Shown piece by piece: positions 6,610 through 12,467 of a stretch of DNA of 13,371 bases; the stretch's first letter is position 1; the number at the start of each line of letters is the position of its first letter. This DNA comes from Lachnospiraceae bacterium UBA2860 (lineage in GTDB: Bacteria > Bacillota > Clostridia > Lachnospirales > Lachnospiraceae), in the NCBI GenBank assembly GCA_002350625.1, contig DEFE01000010.1, positions 1 through 13,371 of the forward strand, in the 5' to 3' direction. A model generated the notes under the pieces. It did no database searches and was not told the origin of the DNA. It saw nothing but the letters and a program-made list of their open reading frames with translations. Both the position numbers and the translations under genes were made by a program.

Positions 6610-7716
6610 TCAAAATGCTTCAGGATCCTCAGGAAGCCACGCTTCTTCTTCGGTGAGCTTTCTCACGAAAATGTCGCCGATCCGCGCCGGATCCTTCGCC
6701 TGCTTGTACTGGAACACCAGCTCTCCCGGCGTCTTCTCCCCAAGGATGCGGATCTTGCCGGTCGGATGCGACATCGTGTAGTCCGCGCATTTGCCGAGGC
6801 CGCTCTGCATCGCGTTGGCGGCATTTACGATGCGGCTGCCTTCAAGCAGCGGCACCTGGAAATAATTCGTCGCCCCCACAACCGGCCGGCACTGGAAGAT
6901 ATAGTGCTGCACGATCCCGTAGGACGTCACTTTCCGAAGGAGCGTCCCCAGCACCTCCGGGGAGTCGTTCACGCCCTTTAAAAGAACGGTCTGGTTCTTG
7001 ATGACGAGCCCGCAGCTCTGCAGCGCCCGGACGGCCTTCACCGCCTCCTCCGTAAATTCGCGCGGGTGGTTGTAGTGCGTGATCAGGTAGAGCTGCTTCT
7101 TCGCGCAGATCCGCTTCAGGAGCTCGAGCAGCTCCGGATCGCTGTTGATCCTCGCCGGAAATGTCACCGGCGTGCGCGATCCGATCCGGATAAAATCAAG
7201 CTGCGGCAGCTCCGAGAGCGCGTTAAGCCAGCGGGCGAGAGAATCCGTGCTCTGGATCAGCGCGTCGCCGCCGCTTAAGAGGCAGTTCGTGATCTCCGGA
7301 TGATCCCCGAGGTAATCCACCAGGTCCTCCGGCGTGGCGACCGTCTCTCCGGCCATCCCGACGAGTCTCCTGCGGAAGCAGTAGCGGCAGTACATCGCGC
7401 ACTGCGTGGCCACCAGAACCAATGTCGTCTGTCTGTACTTGTGCTGTATACCCGTCCGCACCGTGTTGGAGTGCTCCCCGCTCGTGTCGAGCTGGCCCTC
7501 CAGAGAGGCCCCGGTTCTCGACGGAACCGCCATGCGGCGGATCGGATCGTCCGGATCGTTCGGATCTATCAGAGATGCGTAGTAGCGGGATATTGCCATC
7601 GGGAAGCGTTCTGCCTCTTCCCGTATGCGCTCGTACTCCTCTTCCGTCATCGGCAGCACGCGTCGCAAGTCGTCTACTGTCGTGATGTTCTCTTTCCACT
7701 CATCCATCCAGGTCAT
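6610..7716 (-). CDS. KamA-family radical SAM aminomutase, substrate uncertain
   Basis: A 368-residue enzyme of the lysine/glutamate 2,3-aminomutase family, which moves an amino group from C2 to C3 using a 4Fe-4S cluster, S-adenosylmethionine and PLP. The cluster motif is C106-AMY-C110-RY-C113. Family stretches ITNCLLSGGDAL and FIRIGSRTPVTFPARI follow. Lys321 in SHPTGK is in the place of the PLP lysine. Two acidic residues that hold the lysine side chain in clostridial lysine 2,3-aminomutase appear absent: the QCD stretch reads QCR here (Arg277), and a threonine lies seven residues before Lys321. A substrate other than lysine is therefore likely. ATG at 7716 is chosen for the strong AAAGGAGG seven bases upstream, rather than a start at 7782. 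nhaC follows on the same strand. Confidence 0.85.
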   Translation of the reverse strand: MTWMDEWKENITTVDDLRRVLPMTEEEYERIREEAERFPMAISRYYASLIDPNDPDDPIRRMAVPSRTGASLEGQLDTSGEHSNTVRTGIQHKYRQTTLVLVATQCAMYCRYCFRRRLVGMAGETVATPEDLVDYLGDHPEITNCLLSGGDALIQSTDSLARWLNALSELPQLDFIRIGSRTPVTFPARINSDPELLELLKRICAKKQLYLITHYNHPREFTEEAVKAVRALQSCGLVIKNQTVLLKGVNDSPEVLGTLLRKVTSYGIVQHYIFQCRPVVGATNYFQVPLLEGSRIVNAANAMQSGLGKCADYTMSHPTGKIRILGEKTPGELVFQYKQAKDPARIGDIFVRKLTEEEAWLPEDPEAF

Positions 7717-7800
7717 GTGCGTTCCTCCTTTCCCATCTGCAGCGGTCAAATCGACCAAACCGACGGCCTTTTCAGGTCCCATCGCTTACAAATTGTACAA

Positions 7801-7830
7801 ATTTTACCATTTTGACCCGTCCCAAGGCAA
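7801..7830 (-). promoter_or_regulatory. Candidate promoter of the KamA-family gene
   Basis: On the minus strand TTGCCT (7825-7830), 18 bases, then TGG-TAAAAT (7801-7809), an extended -10 with five of six matches. It lies about 85 bases before the ATG. A perfect palindrome TTGTACAA (7793-7800) sits just downstream, where transcription would start. Confidence 0.42.
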
Positions 7831-7838
7831 GTCAAAAT
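7809..7838. promoter_or_regulatory. Inverted repeat over the KamA-gene promoter (possible operator)
   Basis: ATTTTGAC (7809-7816) and GTCAAAAT (7831-7838) are perfect 8-bp inverted arms with a 14-bp spacer. They overlap the proposed -35 and the region just upstream of the -10. Arms and spacer are of the size bound by dimeric repressors. The regulator is unknown. Confidence 0.4.
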
Positions 7839-7887
7839 TGTGTTCGTGTGTTCACTTAATGATGAACATCACCGGCATCCGCCCCGA

Positions 7888-8484
7888 TCATTGCATCGAA
7901 AATGCCTCCCGAACCGCCCGGAAATCCACGCACGCCTCGCGGTTCCAGATCCCGACCGGCACCGCGTCGTCGAAGGTATACGTCATCGGGATGACCGCCG
8001 CGCCCCGTTCGTAGACCATCACGGTCGAGGAGCGCGGGTCGACGATCCAGTACTCGCGCACGCCGCCGCGCATGTATCTGGCCAGCTTGATATAGCGGTC
8101 CTTCTCCGCGGTCTCCTCCGTCAGCACCTCGACGATGAGATCCGGGCTTGTCATGAGCCCGTAGGATGTATAGCCGCCCGGCTCAACCGTGACCGTGATG
8201 TCCGGCAGCAGGAGCGTGTAGGCGTCCTCCCTGAATCCCACCCCGACAGGCACCGGCAGCACGAGGCCGCGCCGGCTGTCCTCCTTCACGCAGGCGCGCA
8301 GCTGCTCGCCGATGAGAAGAACCATCTGCGCGTGCATCAGATCCGGCGCGCCCATGCCGTACAGCTTTCCGTCGATCAGCTCGCTTCCGCGGCTCTCCGC
8401 GCCTGCGAGATACTCCGCCGCCGTGCGGCGCTCCTCCGCGCCTTCGCGCGCTTCCTGTCCCCTTGCTTCCATCTGCATGACCAT
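7888..8484 (-). CDS. Uma2-family (DUF820) putative restriction-like endonuclease
   Basis: A 198-residue protein of the Uma2/DUF820 family, which has a PD-(D/E)XK restriction-endonuclease-like fold. Visible family features are ELIDGK (residues 35-40), His51, LPDI with Asp95, PDLIVEVL with Glu119 (114-121), Lys133, and the closing GVREYWIVDP (141-150). The likely catalytic set is Asp95, Glu119 and a following charged residue. The usual LSPST after the EV pair reads LTEET here. The start has AAGGGGG six bases upstream. The family is common in cyanobacteria, often in many copies, with no settled biological role. Here it stands alone with its own promoter, beside two long hairpin elements. No methylase or partner gene is visible, so a classical restriction system is not supported. 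Confidence 0.85.
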   Translation of the reverse strand: MVMQMEARGQEAREGAEERRTAAEYLAGAESRGSELIDGKLYGMGAPDLMHAQMVLLIGEQLRACVKEDSRRGLVLPVPVGVGFREDAYTLLLPDITVTVEPGGYTSYGLMTSPDLIVEVLTEETAEKDRYIKLARYMRGGVREYWIVDPRSSTVMVYERGAAVIPMTYTFDDAVPVGIWNREACVDFRAVREAFSMQ

Positions 8485-8517
8485 GATGATCCCCCTTTCC
8501 TGCCCTTTGTGGTGGAC

Positions 8518-8546
8518 ATCCTAGCATGCGCGTTCCGCCTTTGCAA
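8518..8546 (-). promoter_or_regulatory. Probable promoter of the Uma2-family gene
   Basis: On the minus strand TTGCAA (8541-8546), 17 bases, then TAGGAT (8518-8523) preceded by TGC, an extended -10 form. Both hexamers have four of six matches. It lies about 35 bases before the start codon. Confidence 0.5.
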
Positions 8547-8564
8547 TCGAAAGGGGGAAATCCG

Positions 8565-8919
8565 GTAAGAACCTTATATAACTTCTGAATAATGTCATAC
8601 TATATGTTTCGATTCGCCTGCAAAGGACGCCCCGCAGAAACAGGTCCGGTCTGCAGACGGCTTCCGCGCTAAGTACATCTAAGCTTCCCGAAAATGGCTA
8701 AAAGCATTCGTCCAAAAAGCCTCGATTGATGGCTTTTTGCGGCGAATAACGCCATTTCCGACAAGCTAAGATGTACTAGAGCTTGTGCAGATTGTCTGCA
8801 GACCGGACCTGTTTCTGCCGGGCGTCCTTTTGACGGGCGAATCCTGGAACAAAGCTTCAACTGATTGGATGATTGTTTATTTCACAATTTGATATGTCAC
8901 CGGAAGTTATAACGGTTCC
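8565..8919. repeat. Imperfect outer inverted repeat around hairpin element 1
   Basis: AACCTTATATAACTTC (8570-8585) on the left is matched in inverse by GAAGTTATAACGGTTCC (8903-8919) on the right: nine matching bases, a short gap, then GGTTC. The arms enclose element 1 with unpaired stretches of about 25 and 60 bases. They could mark the ends of an inserted unit or be a further stem. No target-site duplication was found. Confidence 0.35.
8611..8843. repeat. Long hairpin element 1 (unrecognised family; possible structured RNA or MITE)
   Basis: The whole 233 bp folds back on itself. The outer stem GATTCGCC / GGCGAATC continues through AAAGGACGCCC with a small bulge and one mismatch into a perfect 25-bp stem, 8634-8658 with 8794-8818, which ends in the self-palindrome GTCTGCAGAC. 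Then comes an asymmetric bubble, GGCTTCCGCGCTA on the left against TAGAGCTTGTGCAGATT (reading the plus strand) on the right. A second stem follows (AGTACATCT with AGATGTACT, then AGCTT, AAATGGC and ATTCG blocks), capped by CAAAAAGCC / GGCTTTTTG around TCGATTGAT. No convincing reading frame lies in it. It lies upstream of the Uma2-family gene. The strand of any RNA is unknown. Confidence 0.85.
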
Positions 8920-8930
8920 TGACGCAGATG

Positions 8931-9210
8931 CATAAATATAAAGCAGCGGTTCGCAGAAAAAGACAGCCCCGCCGTAAATACATATACCCGTCAGACAATC
9001 TGCACAAGCCTTAGTACTTCTTGCTCGTCGAAAATCACGTTGTTCCAGAAAAAAACCCTGTTTGAGCGAAGCGAGTTAGGTTTTTTTCGAGGAACCGCCC
9101 TTAGTGATTTTCGTCGAGCTTAGAAGTCCTTAGGCGCGGAAGCCGTCTGACGGGTATATGCATTTGCGGCGGGGCTGCCTTTTGCGCAGCGAACCCTGCT
9201 CATTTATATG
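8931..9210. repeat. Long hairpin element 2, same family as element 1 in opposite orientation
   Basis: This 280-bp near-palindrome ends 10 bases after the alpha-galactosidase stop (minus-strand view). The outer stem AGCAGcGGTTCGC (8942-8954) / GCGAACCCTGCT (9189-9200) leads into a 31-bp stem, 8966-8996 with 9145-9175, with two non-Watson-Crick positions; its inner 16 bp are perfect. The bubble holds AATCTGCACAAGCC on the left and GGCGCGGAAGCC on the right. These are the same two sequences as in element 1 with sides swapped, so the element is inverted. An upper stem (CGAAAATCAC / GTGATTTTCG, then GTTCC / GGAAC) is capped by AAAAAAACC / GGTTTTTTT around a 22-base loop. The A-stem-T cap could end transcription in either direction. 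Confidence 0.85.
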
Positions 9211-9219
9211 CGAATCAAA

Positions 9220-11412
9220 TCATATGCGTACCAGATGGAACTGCACGGCCCGGTATTCCTCCATATACACCGGAAGCGGCAGCCCGCACTCCATAAGCGC
9301 GGCGCCGGACGCAGTCAGCGTCTCTTCGACGCCGGAAACATCCTCAACGCGGTACATCGCCGCACTCTCAAGCCCCTTAAGGCGCACATACCGCTGCGGC
9401 GGATTAAAACGAATCTCCAGGCTCACGGCCGCAAGCAGCGCCTCCGATCCGTCGCGCGACACATGAAGCCAGGCGGCATCCGGATCACGAGCCGGATCCG
9501 TGAGCCGGTAATACAGCCCCTCAGCGACAAGCGGGGCAAAGCGGCGGAACGTCGCGACCTGCGCCTTCACCTCTTCCCGCTCCTCCTCCGTCATCCTGCC
9601 GGGATCCAGCTCGTAGCCGAAAGTCCCGGCCATGGCGACCACGCCGCGCGTCGAAAGCGGCGTCATGCGCCCGTTCTGATGATTCGGACAGGTCGACACA
9701 TGCGCGCCCACAGCAGAACACGGATAGCCGAAAGACGTGCCGTGCTGGATCAGCAGCCGGTCGATCGCGTCCGTGTTGTCGCTGCACCAGATCTGCGGCG
9801 TGTAATAAAGCATGCCGGCGTCAAAGCGCCCGCCGCCTCCGCTGCAGCCCTCAATGAGCAGGTCCGGATAGCGGCCGAGCAGCTTTTCAAGAAAATCATA
9901 GAGCCCCAGCATATAGCGGTGCAGCACCGTCCCCTGCTCTGCGGCGCCGCTCGAATACACATCCGAGATGCACCGGTTATAGTCCCATTTGATATAATCG
10001 ATCTCAGCTTCGTCAAGAATCGCGGTCATCTGCGAATAGACAGCCTCCCGCACCTCTTCCCTCGAGAAATCGAGAATCAGCTGATCCCGCGCGAGAATGG
10101 GCTTCCTGCCCGGAATCGCGAACGCATAATCCGGATGCGCCCTGTAGAGATCACTGTCCTCGGAGATCGCCTCCGGCTCAAACCAGATCCCGAACTTAAG
10201 CCCCAGCTCGTGCACACCCGCCGTGAGCTCCGAAAGCTTCATGCCGAGCTTCTTCTCATTGACGTACCAGTCCCCGAGCCCCGACGTATCCGTGTCCCGC
10301 TTCCCGAACCAGCCGTCATCCATGACAAGCATGTCGAACCCGAGCTCCTTCGCCCGCTTCGCAAGGCCGAGGATCCGCTCCCCGTCAAAATCAAAATAGC
10401 AGCCCTCCCAGCTGTTCAGCAGAATCGGCCGCACGGCGTCCTTCCACTTTCCCCGGCAGATATGGCCGCGGATGCAGTCGTGCAGATGATGCGAAAGCAC
10501 GGAGAGTCCCTCCGTCGAGCAGCTCATGATCACCTCGGGCGCCGCAAATTCTTCCCCCGGCGCAAGCGGCCAGCGGAAATTCTCCACCATAAGCCCCATA
10601 TGCATGCGCACCTGCGAGAAAGGACCGCACTCCGCCTCCGCAAGGAAGCCGCCGCTGTAAACATATTCCATCGCCCAGCAGGTCCCCGCATCCTCCGTCG
10701 TCTCCGGGGACGCGAGAATCATCAGCGGGTTATACTGATGCGAAGACATCCCTCTCCCGCTCCCGATCGCGCGGACGCCGTGGCAGACTCTCTCCCTCTG
10801 CAGCCGCCGCTCCATGCCGTGCCTCCCGTAAAACGTGAGCACGTCATACGTTCCGCTCTGAAAATCCACATTGGCGCTCAGAAGGCGCGTGATCGCAAAA
10901 GGCTCCGCCCCTTCGTTTCTGACGATCACACTCCGCGTGATGACATCAATCTCCGGCAGCACCCCGTAAAGAAGCTCCGCCGTCACGCCGCTCCCCCACT
11001 TGTCCTTAAGCGTGATCGCCAGCGTCTCCGCGGACGCATCCCCGTACACCGCCGGCAGCCCCGGAAGAGAATACTTCCCGCGCCTGATCTCGTATCCCGC
11101 ATAGCGCAGGTCGCAGCTGACCGAGCCATTTGCGAGCTCAATCCGCATCGCGCACCGCCTGTAATCCCCGGTGCCGCTCACCGGAAACTCCTGCGGCAGC
11201 ACGTCGAGCGAATACGAGCGGTCCGCGGCCGCATCATACAGATTCCCCGAAAAGCCGCGGTCCCTGCGCCTGATGAGATAATCCATCTCACCCTCGCTCC
11301 TCCGTCCGTAATAAAGATGCAGCAGCACATCATGCTCGTCCGCCATCATCTGATACGTCGTATGCTCCGTGTGAATCGTAAAAATCCGCTTCTCTTCACT
11401 AAAACTGATCAT
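9220..11412 (-). CDS. Alpha-galactosidase, glycoside hydrolase family 36
   Basis: A 730-residue cytoplasmic enzyme (no signal peptide) that removes terminal alpha-1,6-galactose from melibiose, raffinose and related oligosaccharides. It has the full GH36 layout: N-terminal beta-sandwich (about 1-310), central TIM barrel with MDDGWFGKRDTD and WFEPEAISEDSDLY, and a C-terminal beta domain. The nucleophile is Asp477 in IKWDYNR and the acid/base Asp545 in WCSDNTDAIDRL. These spacings match bacterial homologues such as AgaA. ECSGGGG-type loop residues (EGCSGGGGRFDAGM) are present. ATG at 11412 is chosen: GGAGAG precedes it and the length fits the family. A longer open frame to 11658 only reads through tandem repeats. 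No sugar transporter or regulator is adjacent on this strand; the gene is divergent from bioY. Confidence 0.95.
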   Translation of the reverse strand: MISFSEEKRIFTIHTEHTTYQMMADEHDVLLHLYYGRRSEGEMDYLIRRRDRGFSGNLYDAAADRSYSLDVLPQEFPVSGTGDYRRCAMRIELANGSVSCDLRYAGYEIRRGKYSLPGLPAVYGDASAETLAITLKDKWGSGVTAELLYGVLPEIDVITRSVIVRNEGAEPFAITRLLSANVDFQSGTYDVLTFYGRHGMERRLQRERVCHGVRAIGSGRGMSSHQYNPLMILASPETTEDAGTCWAMEYVYSGGFLAEAECGPFSQVRMHMGLMVENFRWPLAPGEEFAAPEVIMSCSTEGLSVLSHHLHDCIRGHICRGKWKDAVRPILLNSWEGCYFDFDGERILGLAKRAKELGFDMLVMDDGWFGKRDTDTSGLGDWYVNEKKLGMKLSELTAGVHELGLKFGIWFEPEAISEDSDLYRAHPDYAFAIPGRKPILARDQLILDFSREEVREAVYSQMTAILDEAEIDYIKWDYNRCISDVYSSGAAEQGTVLHRYMLGLYDFLEKLLGRYPDLLIEGCSGGGGRFDAGMLYYTPQIWCSDNTDAIDRLLIQHGTSFGYPCSAVGAHVSTCPNHQNGRMTPLSTRGVVAMAGTFGYELDPGRMTEEEREEVKAQVATFRRFAPLVAEGLYYRLTDPARDPDAAWLHVSRDGSEALLAAVSLEIRFNPPQRYVRLKGLESAAMYRVEDVSGVEETLTASGAALMECGLPLPVYMEEYRAVQFHLVRI

Positions 11413-11433
11413 CACATCTCTCCATCTGAAAAA

Positions 11434-11553
11434 ACGTGACAGTGGGTCTGACCCTCTGTCATATTGCATACAACCTAAACATGACAAGGGGTCTGACCCT
11501 CTGTCATATTGCATACAACCTAAACGTGACAAGGGGTCTGACCCCCTGTCATA
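11434..11553. repeat. Tandem 45-bp REP-like palindromic repeats, 2.7 copies
   Basis: Copies begin at 11434, 11479 and 11524, an exact 45-bp period. Each has a palindromic core of the form TGACAnnGGGTCtGACCCnnTGTCA, followed in the first two copies by the linker TATTGCATACAACCTAA. The third copy ends at its palindrome. The core has an odd centre (GGGGTC-T-GACCCC in copy three). Copies differ at only a few positions, so duplication is recent. They lie in the alpha-galactosidase leader, between its likely promoter and its start, and would form up to three hairpins in that mRNA. Cores of this GGGTCTGACCC kind resemble REP sequences spread by RAYT transposases. Confidence 0.9.
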
Positions 11554-11563
11554 TACCTTTCGA

Positions 11564-11572
11564 ACTATAACA
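11564..11572 (-). promoter_or_regulatory. Candidate extended -10 promoter of the alpha-galactosidase gene
   Basis: The minus strand reads TGTTATAGT, a TGn extended -10 with five of six matches. A TTGACT (11592-11597) lies 22 bases upstream, too far for a normal -35. The start codon is about 150 bases downstream, after the tandem repeats. Confidence 0.45.
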
Positions 11573-11650
11573 GATATCCCGGGAAATGGATAGTCAAAAA
11601 AGATACCCGCCTGTCTGCATCCGGCCATCCATGACCACTCCCCCTCTTTA

Positions 11651-11684
11651 ATTGTCACCCACCATTATTATTTCGGTTGACAAT
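11651..11684. promoter_or_regulatory. BirA-type biotin operator upstream of bioY
   Basis: ATTGTCACCC (11651-11660) and GGTTGACAAT (11675-11684) are inverted arms with one mismatch and a 14-bp AT-rich spacer. The form TTGTnAACC-N14/16-GGTTnACAA is the classic BirA-biotinyl-AMP operator of bio genes. The right arm contains the -35 box of bioY, so binding would block RNA polymerase when biotin is plentiful. A bifunctional BirA elsewhere in the genome is implied. Confidence 0.82.
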
Positions 11685-11705
11685 TCTCCTGAAACCCGCT
11701 ATCTT
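11677..11705 (+). promoter_or_regulatory. bioY promoter
   Basis: A perfect TTGACA (11677-11682), 17 bases, then TATCTT (11700-11705; four of six matches). It lies about 70 bases before the bioY start. The -35 sits within the BirA-type operator. Confidence 0.7.
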
Positions 11706-11776
11706 ACCTACAGACTATGCAGTGATTCGCCTGCAGAAATCCAAATATCCAAATACAAAGAGAAGGAATCCATCCC

Positions 11777-12334
11777 ATGCAGACAGCAAGCACATCCACT
11801 TCCAAATGGACCACAACCAACCTCGTCATGATGGCCGTCTTCGCGGCGATCCTCTGCATCTCCGCCTATATCAGCATCCCCCTGCCCCTCCCCGGGGCGC
11901 CCCACATCACTCTCCTCAACTTCGTCATTCTCCTCATCGCCCTCCTCTTCCCCTCTCTCGAGGCCTTCCTCATCATCCTCGTCTGGATGATCCTCGGCCT
12001 CATCGGCCTGCCGGTCTTTATCGCCGGCGGCGCGGGCGTCGGCTATCTCATGACTCCCTACGGCGGCTATACCGTCGCATTCCCCTTCGTCGGACTCCTC
12101 CTCCCGCTCATCCGGGGCAGGAGCTATCAGCGCATCCGCTACACCGTCACCGCCATCATCGGCGCTCTTTTCATCGATCTTTTCGGCATGATCTGGCTCA
12201 TGATCGCGACAAAGATTCCGCTCAGCACTGCCATCGTGACCGGATTTGCCGCCTTCCTCCCCCTCGACCTCGTCAAAGCCGTCGTGGCCGCCCAGATCGT
12301 CCCCGCCTTCCACAAGGTCATGCACCGTGCATGA
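11777..12334 (+). CDS. bioY: BioY biotin transporter, ECF S component
   Basis: A 185-residue integral membrane protein with about six hydrophobic segments, the substrate-binding S component of energy-coupling-factor biotin transporters. Family features are the N-terminal ISIPLPLPGAPHITLLNF segment (residues about 33-50), GLIGLPVF and the glycine-rich GGAGVGYLMTPYGGY (about 84-98), and a C-terminal LPLDLVKAVVAA helix. GAAGGA lies nine bases before the ATG. The BirA-type operator and strong promoter upstream independently support a biotin role. No EcfA or EcfT gene is nearby, so it should use a shared ECF module elsewhere. Its stop overlaps a small palindrome that begins a patch of short repeats. 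Confidence 0.92.
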   Translation: MQTASTSTSKWTTTNLVMMAVFAAILCISAYISIPLPLPGAPHITLLNFVILLIALLFPSLEAFLIILVWMILGLIGLPVFIAGGAGVGYLMTPYGGYTVAFPFVGLLLPLIRGRSYQRIRYTVTAIIGALFIDLFGMIWLMIATKIPLSTAIVTGFAAFLPLDLVKAVVAAQIVPAFHKVMHRA

Positions 12335-12413
12335 AGTCACGCACCACACATGAAGTCATGTGTCACACATGAACTCATTGAATGCACATAAGCGCATGCA
12401 CCGCGCATAAGCA
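12320..12413. repeat. Patch of short palindromes and direct repeats after bioY
   Basis: ATGCAC-C-GTGCAT (12320-12332) covers the bioY end. ACACATGA-AG-TCATGTGT (12346-12363) is a perfect 8-bp dyad. CACACATGAA recurs twice and GC(A/G)CATAAGC twice up to 12413. No T tract follows, so none is a clear terminator. The patch looks like slippage-prone sequence built from ATG/CAT-rich words. Confidence 0.5.
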
Positions 12414-12420
12414 ATACGAA

Positions 12421-12449
12421 TTGAAGGCGGCCCGCCCGCGTGATAGAAT
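12421..12449 (+). promoter_or_regulatory. Promoter of the SpeE-like gene
   Basis: TTGAAG (12421-12426; four of six matches), 17 bases, then TAGAAT (12444-12449; five of six matches). The predicted start is about 12 bases before the ATG at 12468, so the leader would be very short but still carries GGGTGAT. Confidence 0.6.
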
Positions 12450-12467
12450 CATGAGCGGGTGATACAC

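Noticed and set aside
8669..8860. A 63-codon frame inside hairpin element 1.
   Set aside because: It lies in the fold-back, is not kept in element 2, has no ribosome site and resembles no known protein.
8611..9210. CRISPR array or IS remnant in the large gap.
   Set aside because: There are no short regularly spaced direct repeats, no transposase fragment and no target-site duplication. The pattern is fold-back, not tandem.
9208..11439. A 743-codon open frame on the plus strand opposite the alpha-galactosidase, and similar long antisense frames at 237-1619 and 4991-6580.
   Set aside because: They mirror GC-rich genes on the other strand. Their translations are rich in Arg/His/Pro/Leu without domains, and the minus-strand proteins have clear families and catalytic residues.
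11413..11658. An N-terminal extension of the alpha-galactosidase with repeated YDRGSDPLS blocks.
   Set aside because: The 45-bp tandem repeat is a multiple of three, so the frame stays open by accident. The ATG at 11412 has a ribosome site and gives the normal family length.
11651..11776. A riboswitch in the bioY leader.
   Set aside because: The leader after the promoter is only about 65 bases and shows no terminator or aptamer form. The BirA-type operator accounts for biotin control.
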